Positions 50,578-59,341 of a DNA stretch of 64,000 nt are shown one piece after another (the first letter of the stretch is position 1; each line of letters begins with the position of its first letter). The translations under genes were made by a program, and so were the position numbers. The stretch comes from Tsuneonella sediminis (GTDB lineage Bacteria; Pseudomonadota; Alphaproteobacteria; Sphingomonadales; Sphingomonadaceae), in NCBI RefSeq assembly GCF_051912845.1, contig NZ_JBNCBU010000001.1, positions 1,612,001 through 1,676,000 of the forward strand. The letters are read 5' to 3'. Under the pieces are notes generated by a model. That model did no database searches. It was not told the DNA's origin and saw only the letters and a list, made by a program, of their open reading frames with translations.

Positions 50578-52296
50578 ATGAAGCGTGTCCACCTGACAGC
50601 CGAGCGCAGGCTCCTCGCATGGATCGCGCTTGTGGCGGGCATCCTCGGCGCCACGCTTCTTGCGGCGGGGCATCACGGGCTCTCGGCGCATTACTTCAGC
50701 ACCCAGGGGTCGCCGGTCATCGCCCTTCTCTGCGTCGTGCTCGTCGGCCTCGCGCTGCGGCCCGTGCGGTTGCGGTTCGAACCCCGGGCGCCAGGCGCTT
50801 TCGCCGCCGGCGCGATCGCGCTCCTGATTGCCCTGGCGACATGGACGGGCACGCACTGGCTGATGCTCGACTACCAGCTTGCGCGCGACACCCAGATGGC
50901 GGTGTTCGATGCCCGCATATTCGAAAGCGGCAAGCTCGCACAGCCGCTGGCTCCGTTCTGGCGGCCGTTCGCCCTTGCACTGATCCCCGACTTCCTGCTG
51001 GATATTCCCGGCCACGCCCTGCTTGTGTCGACTTACCTCCCCGGTAACGCCCTGCTGCGCACGCTGTTCGCCAGGGTTGCCGAGCCCCAGCTTGCCAACC
51101 CCGTTCTCCTCGCGATCGCTATCCTTGCGCTGTGGGACATCGCGCGCCGCACCCTCGGCTCGTGTCCTGCTGCCGTGTGGGTCGCGCTCGCGACTGTCGT
51201 GCTGTCGGCGCAGGTCCTGGTGGCGGCGATGACGCCGTACGCGATGACCGCGCATCTTGTCTTCAACCTCGTCTGGCTCTGGCTATTCCTGCGCGACCGG
51301 CCCTGGCTTCACGCGTGCGCCATGGCTGTCGGACTCTACGCGATGGGGCTGCACCAGGTCGTGTTCCATCCCCTCTTCGCCGGTCCCTTTATCCTCACGC
51401 TGCTGGCCGCGCGGCGGTGGGCGCTCTTCGGCGCCTACGCGCTCGTCTACGCCGCGGGAGTCCTGTTCTGGTTCGCCTATCCCTCGCTCATCGCGTCGAT
51501 GGCGGATGTCGTCCCCCAGACCGGGTCGGCCGCAGGCGTCGCGCCGTTCGTCGAGGGACGGATTCTCCCGCTGTTCACCGACCGGGCAACCGGCGGGGTC
51601 GGCTACATGGTGTACAACCTGCTGCGGCTCTGCGCCTGGATGCCGCTGTTCGTGGCCCCATTCGTCGCGCTTGCCTGGCCCGACGTGCGCCACGGACGCG
51701 GCATTGCGCTGCCGCTGTTCGCCGGTTTCGCGCTGACCCTCGCCGCGATGTTCGTCCTGCTGCCGTACCAGGGCCACGGCTGGGGATACCGGTACGTCCA
51801 TGGCCTCATCGGCAACCTCGCGCTTCTGGCGGGCTACGGGTTCGTGCGCTGGCGGCAGAAGGATCGGGAGACGGCAGGGGGCACATTCGCGGTGACGACC
51901 GGGCTTACCGCGCTGCTCACGCTCCCATGGCTCGCATGGTCGGCCCATGCCTTCCTGGCGCCGCACGAACGGGTCTATCGCGCCCTTGCAGGTCAGACCG
52001 CCGACTTCGTGATCGTCGATACCGATTCAGACCGTGCCCTCATCGACCAGGTGCGCAACCGCGCCGACCTGTCGAACCGGCCGCTGTTGCTGTCGAGCAG
52101 GGGTCTTTCCGAGCAGCAGGTCGCAACCCTGTGCGCGATGGGCACCGTTACGTTTGCGGACGCGCCAGCGCTTGCCCGTCACGGTGTCAGGGTCCCGCCC
52201 GACGTGCAGGGCGACGGGCGCGAACGGCGCAGTCCCCGATACGCCGCGCTGGTGGGGCTGGCCGGCGATCTGGATTGCGGAAAACCGCTGGACTAG
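50578..52296 (+). CDS. Multi-span membrane protein, GT-C glycosyltransferase-like
   Basis: A 572-residue protein with about eleven spans in the first 450 residues, then a soluble C-terminal segment (about 460-572). An Asp-rich first periplasmic loop (WLMLDYQLARDTQMAVFDAR) and HLVFNLVWLWLFLRDRPW recall polyprenyl-phosphate-sugar-dependent transferases, but no definite family signature is seen. It may add a sugar from a lipid carrier in the periplasm; the polyprenyl-sugar would come from the GT2 enzyme at 53233. Unproven. Confidence 0.72.
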   Translation: MKRVHLTAERRLLAWIALVAGILGATLLAAGHHGLSAHYFSTQGSPVIALLCVVLVGLALRPVRLRFEPRAPGAFAAGAIALLIALATWTGTHWLMLDYQLARDTQMAVFDARIFESGKLAQPLAPFWRPFALALIPDFLLDIPGHALLVSTYLPGNALLRTLFARVAEPQLANPVLLAIAILALWDIARRTLGSCPAAVWVALATVVLSAQVLVAAMTPYAMTAHLVFNLVWLWLFLRDRPWLHACAMAVGLYAMGLHQVVFHPLFAGPFILTLLAARRWALFGAYALVYAAGVLFWFAYPSLIASMADVVPQTGSAAGVAPFVEGRILPLFTDRATGGVGYMVYNLLRLCAWMPLFVAPFVALAWPDVRHGRGIALPLFAGFALTLAAMFVLLPYQGHGWGYRYVHGLIGNLALLAGYGFVRWRQKDRETAGGTFAVTTGLTALLTLPWLAWSAHAFLAPHERVYRALAGQTADFVIVDTDSDRALIDQVRNRADLSNRPLLLSSRGLSEQQVATLCAMGTVTFADAPALARHGVRVPPDVQGDGRERRSPRYAALVGLAGDLDCGKPLD

Positions 52297-52304
52297 CAGC
52301 GATC

Positions 52305-53225
52305 CTAAAGCGCGCCGGACAGGCGGGCGCGCACGCGGGGTGCCACGCGCTGGCCGAGGCGCGACAGCCGAAGGTAGCGGGCCGCCGCGACGGGACCAAG
52401 CCTTGCGACTTCCGCCAGGCCGCGCAGCGCGGCCCAGGGATTGCCGCCCGCTGCCCGCGCAAGGAGGACGTTGATCCGGACCGAGGCGTGACAGATCGGA
52501 CCGAGCGGGCTCGCGGGAGGCAGGTGCCGGTCGAGCACCGCGCCAAGCTGGGCGGCCAGGTCGCTCCGGCATCCGGTCATAGTCTGCGAACCGCCGTGAA
52601 TGCGAAACCCGGTGCGGGGCACCGGGTCGTAGTGCGCGGCGCCAAGCGCGGCGAGCTTGAGCCAGAGGTCCCAGTCGGGCGTATACCAGAGCGACTCGTC
52701 CATCCCGCCTACGGCCAGGTAGGCGTCGCGCCGGAACACGGGAGCCGGCATGGCGATGGTGTTCTGGACCAGCAGCGCGTCGCAGAGCGCGGCGCGGTCG
52801 ACGCGTCCCGGAGAGACCGGTACCGACCAGGTGCCGAACTGGCGACCGCGGGCATCGACGATCCGGCAAGCCCCGAGATACAGCGACGCATCCGGCGCGC
52901 ACCCGAGATCGCGGACGAACGCATCCATCCGGCCGGGCAGCCACAGATCGTCCTGGTGAAGCGTGCAGACGTATTCGCTCGTGGAAGCCTCAACGCCAAG
53001 ATTGGTCTTGCGAGTCCAGCTGGGCACGTCCGGCCACCAGGCGTAATCGATCGCCAGTCTTTGCGCGTGGGCGGCTATCAGCTCGGTGCACGGTCCGGAC
53101 GGCGTCGAATCGCGGATGATAACTGCCACTCGCGAGTCGTAGCCCGGCAGGCTGCGGAGCGCATCGCCCAGCCAGCGCCCCCCGTCGTGAACGGGCATGA
53201 CGACCGTCAGGAGCCGGCCGGGCAC
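52305..53225 (-). CDS. Glycosyltransferase family 2 (GT-A)
   Basis: A 306-residue transferase: LLTVVMPVHDGGRWLGDALR, VAVIIRDSTPSGP in the usual DDGS place (the Asp-Asp is altered to RDS), CTLHQDDLWLPGRMDAFV, and WDLWLKLAALGAAHYDPVPR. The late EDQ-like region is GCRSDLAA. Start GTG at 53225. Follows the dolichol-phosphate-mannose-synthase-like gene by 7 bases, so both are read from the right. Confidence 0.84.
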   Translation of the reverse strand: MPGRLLTVVMPVHDGGRWLGDALRSLPGYDSRVAVIIRDSTPSGPCTELIAAHAQRLAIDYAWWPDVPSWTRKTNLGVEASTSEYVCTLHQDDLWLPGRMDAFVRDLGCAPDASLYLGACRIVDARGRQFGTWSVPVSPGRVDRAALCDALLVQNTIAMPAPVFRRDAYLAVGGMDESLWYTPDWDLWLKLAALGAAHYDPVPRTGFRIHGGSQTMTGCRSDLAAQLGAVLDRHLPPASPLGPICHASVRINVLLARAAGGNPWAALRGLAEVARLGPVAAARYLRLSRLGQRVAPRVRARLSGAL

Positions 53226-53232
53226 GGCCTCG

Positions 53233-54459
53233 CTACCTCGCGGCCGGGGTGAAGCGATTGTCGTTGCCGGCGATGATCGCGAGCATGAAACCGCCGATCA
53301 GCGTCTGCATGCCGATCGCACCGGTCATGACGGCCAGCGTCAGCGGCAGCTGGCTGTCGAGCGCGGCGAGGCCGCTGCCGATCCACTTCGTGCCGATCGC
53401 GCCGAGCCCTATGAGCGATGTCGCAACGAGACCCGCACCGGCAAGCAGCAGGGTCTCGAGCGTGAACAGCGGTCCGATTCGCGCGATCAGCGGGTGCAAC
53501 CGGCGATAGCCGCTGTTCACACCGTGAAGGTGCGTGGCCGCCGCGCAGAGCAGGGCGAAATGGCCGCCCGTGGCAAGGAAGCCCCCCACGATCGTCCAGC
53601 TGGTGCCGAAGAAGCTCTCGCTGGTCAGTACTCCGGTGGCATGAAGCGAGGCGCTGCCGAGGATGATCGCGGCGAGCACAAGCGCCAGCGCGCCGGGTAC
53701 GCCGAAAACCCATGTCGGGCTGAGCATGAAGAGGTAGCGCAGGTGCCGCCAGCCGTCTCGCCACGGCCGCAGGTGCGGCGCGCGCTGGCGCAGGTCGGGC
53801 GAGAGCGTGGCGGGAACCTCGGCCATGTCGAGCTTCAGCAGCGCTGCCTTGATCACCATCTCGCTGGCGAACTCCATCCCGCTGCCGGTGAGGTTCAACC
53901 GGTCGAAGGCGTCCTTGCGGATTGCGCGCAGCCCGCAGTGGGCATCGCCCATTCCCGTGCGGAAGAAGACGTTGAGGATCCCGGTCAGCGCGGGATTGCC
54001 CACGTGCCGGTTCTTCCACGGCATGGCCCCGGGCGCGATTCCGCCGCGAAAGCGATTGCCCATGCACAGGTCGCGCCCCGAGACGAGCTCGGCGATCATC
54101 GCCACGCCTTCGGTGAAGTCGTAGCTGCCGTCGCAGTCGCCCATGAGGATGTAGGTCCCTTGCGCCGCGCGGCACCCGCCGATCAGCGCCGCGCCGTAGC
54201 CCCGGTCCGCGACAGGAACGACCCGTGCACCGAGCTCGGTCGCCAGCGCCTGGCTGCCGTCGGTGGACCCGTTGTCGGCCACGACGATCTCGCCCGACAG
54301 ATCGAGTTCGACGCGCAGCCTGGCGAGTGTCTCGAGCGCCCTGCCGATGCAGTGCGGCAGGCTGATCGCCTCGTTGAGGCAGGGCATGACGATGGTCACG
54401 TCGGGACGGTCGATCCCGGTCACCTCAAAACCGTCGAAGCGGTCCAGCGTCGCGTTCAT
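53233..54459 (-). CDS. Polyprenyl-phosphate glycosyltransferase-like GT2 with membrane domain
   Basis: A 408-residue protein: GT-A domain (about 15-245) with VTIVMPCLNEAISLPHCIGR, VVADNGSTDGS, GDCDGSYDFTEGVAMIAEL and GNRFRGGIAPGAMPWKNRHV, as in dolichyl-phosphate-mannose synthases, then four C-terminal spans (about 265-395). It should charge undecaprenyl phosphate with a sugar for periplasmic transfer. ATG at 54459 is preferred over a TTG at 54471. An inverted repeat (54485-54521) lies just upstream. Confidence 0.9.
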   Translation of the reverse strand: MNATLDRFDGFEVTGIDRPDVTIVMPCLNEAISLPHCIGRALETLARLRVELDLSGEIVVADNGSTDGSQALATELGARVVPVADRGYGAALIGGCRAAQGTYILMGDCDGSYDFTEGVAMIAELVSGRDLCMGNRFRGGIAPGAMPWKNRHVGNPALTGILNVFFRTGMGDAHCGLRAIRKDAFDRLNLTGSGMEFASEMVIKAALLKLDMAEVPATLSPDLRQRAPHLRPWRDGWRHLRYLFMLSPTWVFGVPGALALVLAAIILGSASLHATGVLTSESFFGTSWTIVGGFLATGGHFALLCAAATHLHGVNSGYRRLHPLIARIGPLFTLETLLLAGAGLVATSLIGLGAIGTKWIGSGLAALDSQLPLTLAVMTGAIGMQTLIGGFMLAIIAGNDNRFTPAAR

Positions 54460-54484
54460 GAAGCCCCCCAAATCCCTGCCTCTC

Positions 54485-54521
54485 GCTTGAGTGGCGGGAT
54501 TTGGTTAATTTTCCCTCAAGC
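54485..54521. promoter_or_regulatory. Inverted repeat GCTTGAG-N23-CTCAAGC upstream of a GT2 gene
   Basis: GCTTGAG (54485-54491) and CTCAAGC (54515-54521) are exact inverses around an AT-rich centre (ATTTGGTTAATTTT), in the 86-base gap before the GT2 operon. It could be an operator or a weak terminator for the upstream gene; no T run of note follows. Confidence 0.4.
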
Positions 54522-54545
54522 AGAGGGTGCCGGAGACGGCTGTGA

Positions 54546-55109
54546 CTACTTGCCCGGCGGCGGCGGCGGCGTCTTGTCACCTTCGCCCGGCAACGCACCC
54601 GCGCGCTCGCGCTCGAGGCGTTCCATGTACTGCTTCTCCAGCTGCTCGACCCGCGCCTGGGTTTCGGCGGCTTCCTGGTCGATCGTCGCCAGGCGCTCCG
54701 CCCGCGCCGCGGCGATCAGTTCGGAGAAGCGCACGTTGGCGCTCTCGCGCTTGTCGGCGTAGAACGCGTCGATGAGCTGCTGGGTGCAGCCGGTGAACCC
54801 GCCTGCGCCGGCGGTCGAGCACGACATGGTCCCCGACCGCCCCACGATGTCCAGCCGCTCGACCCGGCGCGCCCACGCCATGTTGGCCGGGTCGTCGCTG
54901 AACCGCAGCGCTTCCGGAATGCGGTAACGGTCGTTCTCGGGCAGCCGCGCGACGACGACGATCTCGTCGCCCTGCGCCTGCGGAGCAGGGTCGTCGCCAT
55001 AGACGATGACCATGCGGACCTTGTCCCCGCCCGCGTCTTGCGCCGCGGCGGGTGTTGCGAACGCCGCGGAAGCGGCGGCAAGCAACGGAAGTGCAATCTG
55101 GCGGATCAT
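54546..55109 (-). CDS. Conserved secreted protein of unknown function
   Basis: A 187-residue protein with a cleavable signal peptide (IALPLLAAASAAFATPAAAQ, cut after about 23). The mature part has IVYGDDPAPQAQGDEIVVVA and RLPENDRYRIPEALRFSDDP, then a late coiled-coil segment (about 125-170) and a Pro/Lys-rich tail PPPPPGK. I recall DEIVVVARLPE-type proteins in sphingomonads, but no function is known. Likely periplasmic or outer-membrane associated. ATG at 55109. Confidence 0.85.
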   Translation of the reverse strand: MIRQIALPLLAAASAAFATPAAAQDAGGDKVRMVIVYGDDPAPQAQGDEIVVVARLPENDRYRIPEALRFSDDPANMAWARRVERLDIVGRSGTMSCSTAGAGGFTGCTQQLIDAFYADKRESANVRFSELIAAARAERLATIDQEAAETQARVEQLEKQYMERLERERAGALPGEGDKTPPPPPGK

Positions 55110-55210
55110 CGTGTCATCCTCGTCGAAAAGCGGCGGTCATTCGGCCTCGCCGGCGCTGAACCGTCCATGAAGCGCCCTGTCCCAAGCGCATTGATCTGCG
55201 CCAAAGTTCC

Positions 55211-55729
55211 TCAGATCCGCTCGGCGAGCCGGATCGCGATGCGGCAGCCGAGCCGGATCGCGCCCGAAAGCAGCGCGTAGGCCGGCGCCTGCTCGGCCCC
55301 GGCGGCCAGAGCGGCGTCGCGATGCTCGCGCTCGTCGTCGCGGAATTCCGCGATCATCGCGGCGAGGGCAGGATCGCTGCCGTCCGCCCTCAGGGCATCC
55401 AGCTGGGCCGAATAATGGCGGTCAATCTCTTCCTCGACCGCCGCGGTGCACGCCATTGCTGCCTCCGGCCCGAGGAGGGCGGTGCCCGCACCCAGCGCAT
55501 ACCCCGCGACGTGCCAGAACGGCTGGAGCGCGCTCGGGCGCACTCCGCGCGCGGCCATCAGCGCGTCGAACGCCTCGCGGTGGCGGCGCTCCTGCTCGGC
55601 CATGCCGGCGATTTCGGCGGCGTGCGGAGCACGGTCGCCCATCACCGCGAGCTGGCCGGCGTAAATCCGCTGCGCGCCGTACTCCCCGGCCTGGTCGACG
55701 CGGATCATGCGGGCAGTGTCAGGTTTCAC
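55211..55729 (-). CDS. coq7: COQ7-type demethoxyubiquinone hydroxylase
   Basis: A di-iron oxygenase that hydroxylates the ubiquinone precursor ring at C6. The 172-residue four-helix bundle has the ferritin-like iron ligands: VDQAGEYGAQRIYAGQ (Glu), GMAEQERRHREAFD, and the second pair in AVEEEIDRHY and EFRDDEREHRDAAL. COQ7 is one of the alternative hydroxylases used by alphaproteobacteria. The GTG at 55729 overlaps the dsbB stop by 11 bases; ATG at 55708 would shorten the protein by seven residues. Confidence 0.93.
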   Translation of the reverse strand: MKPDTARMIRVDQAGEYGAQRIYAGQLAVMGDRAPHAAEIAGMAEQERRHREAFDALMAARGVRPSALQPFWHVAGYALGAGTALLGPEAAMACTAAVEEEIDRHYSAQLDALRADGSDPALAAMIAEFRDDEREHRDAALAAGAEQAPAYALLSGAIRLGCRIAIRLAERI

Positions 55730-56189
55730 TGCGCAGTCCCAGAAGGCGAAGTATGGCGAGCGCGGTGCCGGTCGAGATCAGCGCGTTCCACCCCGCGAGC
55801 GAAATCCCGAACAGGCTCCACGGCACCTGGTCGCAGCGCACCAGCGGCGCGTTCATGATCGATTCGAGCGGATCGCCGCCGGCAGCGGCAGGCGAGCTGC
55901 ACGCCGTCATGCCTTCCCACCACCCGTATTCGACGCCCGCATGGTACGCCCCGATCCCGCCCGAGGCCAGGATCGCAAAGCCGGCCAGCGCAATCCACAG
56001 CCGCTTAGGGGCGGCAACGGTCGAGAACACTGCGAACCCGATCGCGGCGAAATGGGGGTAGCGCTGCCACCAGCACATCTCGCACGGGTAGAGGCCGAAC
56101 CCGTATTCGCTGAGGTACGCCCCTCCCAGCAGTAGGGCCGGGACGGCCAGCGCGAGGCGCTGGGCCAGCTTGTCGGAGGCAGACAGCAT
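55719..56189 (-). CDS. DsbB-family quinone-linked disulfide oxidoreductase
   Basis: A 156-residue inner-membrane protein with four spans that re-oxidises DsbA-like thiol oxidases and passes electrons to quinone. The first cysteine pair is CEMC (Cys36/Cys39) in GFGLYPCEMCWWQRYPH; the second loop has Cys in TACSSPAAAGG and RCDQVPW. The ATG at 56189 shares one base with the ctpA stop (TGATG). The first gene of dsbB-coq7. Confidence 0.92.
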   Translation of the reverse strand: MLSASDKLAQRLALAVPALLLGGAYLSEYGFGLYPCEMCWWQRYPHFAAIGFAVFSTVAAPKRLWIALAGFAILASGGIGAYHAGVEYGWWEGMTACSSPAAAGGDPLESIMNAPLVRCDQVPWSLFGISLAGWNALISTGTALAILRLLGLRSET

Positions 56190-57526
56190 CAATTGCGGCG
56201 GGCCATCGCGCTTGGCGCGGTGCGCCGAAGCGTGTCGAGGGCATAGGTGAGCTGGAAGTCCTCGATGCCCTTTTCCTTCAGCTGCTCGGCCGTCATCTGG
56301 AACCGCGGATCGTCCTTGCGGTCGCGTTCGAGTTCCTCGTCCTTGAGAGCCGCTTCGTTGACGAGGTGCCCGCGCAGGTCCGATTCGCGCAGGCGGAACT
56401 TCTCGCGCTTGGCGAGATCGGGATCGGACAGCTGCGGAACGCGGATATCGGGATCGATCCCGCCTTCCTGAACCGAATGGCCCGAAGGCGTATAGTACCG
56501 CGCCGTGGTCAGCTTGAGGGCCGCGGTCCGGCCCAGCGGCAGCAGGGTCTGGACGCTGCCCTTGCCGAAGCTGCGCTCACCCATCACCACAGCGCGCCGC
56601 TGGTCTTGCAGCGCCCCGGCCACGATCTCGCTCGCCGAGGCCGACCCGGCATCGATCAGCACGATCACCGGGACGCCCTTGGCCATGTCGCCCCGGAACA
56701 CGCTCTCCGCGCTGTAGACGAGCGATTCGCCCTTCGCGCGGCCGCGTTGCGAGACGATCTGGCCCTTCTCGAGGAACAGGTCGGACAGCGCCACCGCCTC
56801 GTCGAGCGAACCGCCGGGGTTCTGCCGCAGATCGAGGACGAGACCGTTGACCCGGCCCGCCGCCTGTTTCTTCAGCTCGTTCCACGCCTTCAGCACGTCG
56901 GTGCCGACATCGCGGCTGAACTCGTTGACCGAGATGTAGCCGATGTTGCCCGCCTCGAGTTTGTGAGTGACCGGCTCGAGCTCGATCACGCCGCGGGTGA
57001 CGGTAACGTCGAACGGCTCCTCGCGGCCCGTGCGGAAGATCGTCAGCCGGATGGTCGAACCCGCCGGCCCGCGCATCTTGGCGACGGCGTCGTCGAGCTC
57101 GCCGCCGTAGATCAGCTTGCCATCTAGATGGGTGATGTAATCGCCTGCCTTGATGCCGACCTTGTCGGCGGGGCTGCCCTTGAACGGCGAGACGACCTTG
57201 ACCGCGCCGTCGTCCATCACGACCGACAGACCGAGGCCCGAGTAGTTGCCGTCAATCATCGTCTCGAGCCGCTGGAGATCGCCGCCATCGAGGTACGCCG
57301 AGTGCGGGTCGAGGCTTGCGAGCATGCCGTCGATGGCGCCGCGGATGAGCTTGTCGTCCTCGACCGGCTCGACGTAGCTTGCCTTGATCCGCTGGTAGAC
57401 CGCGAACAGCTTGGCGAACTCGGGTCCCGCACGTCCGTCGACCTGGGCAAGGCCCGCCGTGGTCGCGGGAATCAGCGCGATGGCGCTGACCAGGGCGGCG
57501 GAACGGACGATTGCGGCGAGTTTCAT
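56189..57526 (-). CDS. ctpA: C-terminal processing peptidase (S41 family)
   Basis: A periplasmic serine protease that trims C-termini of exported proteins and, in many bacteria, cell-wall hydrolases. The 445-residue protein has a signal peptide (1-27), a PDZ domain (about 80-165, GLGLSVVMDDGAVKVVSPFK), and the S41 core with the nucleophile in IDAGSASASEIVAGALQDQR and the general base Lys in GERSFGKGSVQTLLPLG. A C-terminal charged tail ends in DTLRRTAPSAMARRN. It lies next to an EnvC-like activator gene, a common pairing. A palindrome is upstream (57573-57584). Confidence 0.95.
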   Translation of the reverse strand: MKLAAIVRSAALVSAIALIPATTAGLAQVDGRAGPEFAKLFAVYQRIKASYVEPVEDDKLIRGAIDGMLASLDPHSAYLDGGDLQRLETMIDGNYSGLGLSVVMDDGAVKVVSPFKGSPADKVGIKAGDYITHLDGKLIYGGELDDAVAKMRGPAGSTIRLTIFRTGREEPFDVTVTRGVIELEPVTHKLEAGNIGYISVNEFSRDVGTDVLKAWNELKKQAAGRVNGLVLDLRQNPGGSLDEAVALSDLFLEKGQIVSQRGRAKGESLVYSAESVFRGDMAKGVPVIVLIDAGSASASEIVAGALQDQRRAVVMGERSFGKGSVQTLLPLGRTAALKLTTARYYTPSGHSVQEGGIDPDIRVPQLSDPDLAKREKFRLRESDLRGHLVNEAALKDEELERDRKDDPRFQMTAEQLKEKGIEDFQLTYALDTLRRTAPSAMARRN

Positions 57527-57572
57527 GGAACGGCGATCCTCGAATGACAGGCCCGCTATGTATCGCGCAGCC

Positions 57573-57584
57573 GGCGTTAACGCC
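57573..57584. promoter_or_regulatory. Perfect 12-bp palindrome GGCGTTAACGCC upstream of ctpA
   Basis: GGCGTTAACGCC lies 47 bases before the ctpA ATG (57526). Perfect palindromes of 12 bases are rare by chance, and the core GTTAAC resembles CtrA-type TTAA half sites. It is a candidate regulator site. Confidence 0.4.
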
Positions 57585-57632
57585 AGATGAGGCGAAAGCC
57601 CGTCCCGCGGCGGGATTGCGCGCGCGGGGCGA

Positions 57633-58841
57633 TCAGCGCAGGTAGTCGACCGGGTTGACCGGCTCGCCCTCTCGGCGCAGCTCGAACCCCACGATCGGCC
57701 GGCCGCCGCCGGCGACCCCGACAGGAGCACCTGCCACCAGTTCCTCGCCCACCGTCACGTCGACCCGCGCAAGCCCGGTTACCAGACTGGTGAAGCCGCC
57801 CGCATGCTCGACGATGACGATCCGGTCGAACCCCCGGAACGGGCCCGCGAACGCGACGCGTCCGGCAGCGGGGGCGACGACCTGGGCCCCGGCGGCCGGG
57901 GCCAGCGCAATCCCGTCGGACAGCGCGCCGCCGACACCCGGCTGGCCGAAACCGGCGACCGTCCGGCCATTGACCGGGAGCACGAACCGGGGGCGGGTCA
58001 CTTCCCGCGGCGAGGCGGCCGCCGGTCCGTCGACGAGAACCTCGCTCGCGCCGGGCCGCGGGGGCCGCAGGAGCGGTCCCGGAAGGGCCGCGAGCCGCGC
58101 CCGCAAGGTGCCCGCGGCGTCGAGGCGGGTCACCAGCGCATCGAGATCGCGCGCTTCCTCGGCGAGCGCGAGCGCCCGCTCCGCCTCGCGCGCGGCAGCA
58201 CCGCCCGCCTCGCGCGAGGCGAGCCGCTGGCGTGTCTCGAGCGCGGCAAGCCGGGTGCGCCGTTCGGCCAGGACCCGCTCGCCGTCCCTGAACGCGGCGT
58301 AGGCGGCGCGCGCCTCGGCCTCGATTGCCTGCGCGCGATCGAGTTCGCCCCGCAGCGCAGCGGTGCGGCGACGCACTTCGGGCAGCGTGGCGTCAAGCAT
58401 TGCCCTCAGGTACACCGTCTCCCGCAGCGATCCCGGGCGCAACACGGCAAGTGCAAGCGGGCGGCGCGCGAGCTTCTGCAGCCCGCCCGTGAGCCGGGCC
58501 AGGGGTTCGCGCCGTTCTGCCAGCCGCCGCTCGATCCCCGCCCTGGCACTCCGCGCAAGCGCGATGCGTGCCCGTGCCGCCGCGATCTCGGACTCTGCCT
58601 GCTGGATGCGCGCGGCGACGGCCGCGGCCTCGCGCGCAGTCCTCTGCGCTGCGGCCCGCGTCGAGCGCGCCTCGACCTCGAGCCGGGCTGCCCGGGCGCC
58701 TGCGGCCCTCGCCTGCGCCCGCGCCTCGGCCAGCGCCGTGCGCGTCTCGCCCGCATCGCGATAGCCGCTGCCGATCTGGGCGACGGCCGCTCCGCCGAGG
58801 GCGAGAGCCACGAGAGCGGCCAAGGCAAAGCGCGCGTGCAT
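57633..58841 (-). CDS. EnvC-like murein amidase activator with degenerate LytM domain
   Basis: A 402-residue periplasmic protein: signal peptide (1-21), a long Ala/Arg/Glu-rich coiled coil (about 25-265), and a LytM domain (about 295-400). Catalytic zinc ligands of M23 peptidases appear lost: HxGxD is SDGIAL here, the TxYxHL region is TSLVTGL, and HLHFE is VGFELR. EnvC in E. coli is equally inactive and activates amidases AmiA/B at the septum, so the same role is inferred. It is read in the same direction as ctpA, with 106 bases between. Confidence 0.88.
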   Translation of the reverse strand: MHARFALAALVALALGGAAVAQIGSGYRDAGETRTALAEARAQARAAGARAARLEVEARSTRAAAQRTAREAAAVAARIQQAESEIAAARARIALARSARAGIERRLAERREPLARLTGGLQKLARRPLALAVLRPGSLRETVYLRAMLDATLPEVRRRTAALRGELDRAQAIEAEARAAYAAFRDGERVLAERRTRLAALETRQRLASREAGGAAAREAERALALAEEARDLDALVTRLDAAGTLRARLAALPGPLLRPPRPGASEVLVDGPAAASPREVTRPRFVLPVNGRTVAGFGQPGVGGALSDGIALAPAAGAQVVAPAAGRVAFAGPFRGFDRIVIVEHAGGFTSLVTGLARVDVTVGEELVAGAPVGVAGGGRPIVGFELRREGEPVNPVDYLR

Positions 58842-58859
58842 CGGCCCCCTGTAGCGCGA

Positions 58860-59282
58860 TCAGCCGCTGCGATGATAGGGATGCCCGGCCAGGATGGTCG
58901 TGGCGCGGTAGAGCTGTTCCATCAGCATGGCGCGGGCCAGCAGGTGCGGCCAGGTCATCGCGCCCATCGCCAGCAGTAGGTCCGCCGCCTCGCGCTCCCC
59001 GTCGGAGTGACCGTCGGCCGCGCCAATCACGAAGCGCGCCTCGCGCACCCCGTCGTCACGCCACCGGCCGAGGACCCCGGCGAATTCTTCCGACGAAAGC
59101 GCCTTGCCCCGTTCATCGAGCAGGACGGTCCGCAGCGGCGTGAGCGGGTCGGGCACCCGGCCCCCGGACTCGGGCAGTTCGGTAAGCCTGACCGGCCAGG
59201 CAATCCGTGTCTCGTACCGCGCGACGAGTTCGGCCTCGGGCGAGCGACCGATCCTGCCGCGCGCAATCAGGTGCAACAGCAC
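58860..59282 (-). CDS. rlmH: 23S rRNA (pseudouridine1915-N3)-methyltransferase
   Basis: Methylates pseudouridine 1915 of helix 69 on assembled ribosomes. The 140-residue SPOUT-fold enzyme has the N-terminal LLHLIARGRIG, VLLDERGKALSSEEFA, the SAM-binding knot with FVIGAADGHS and the C-terminal RAMLMEQLYRATTILAGHPY with His at the active site, ending in HRSG. Start GTG at 59282. Downstream of rsfS in the common rsfS-rlmH order. Confidence 0.95.
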   Translation of the reverse strand: MLLHLIARGRIGRSPEAELVARYETRIAWPVRLTELPESGGRVPDPLTPLRTVLLDERGKALSSEEFAGVLGRWRDDGVREARFVIGAADGHSDGEREAADLLLAMGAMTWPHLLARAMLMEQLYRATTILAGHPYHRSG

Positions 59283-59341
59283 GTCGAGCTATCCGCGCTC
59301 GATCGGACAGCGTCGCGCGGCGAGAGGGCGCGCGGTCGCGT

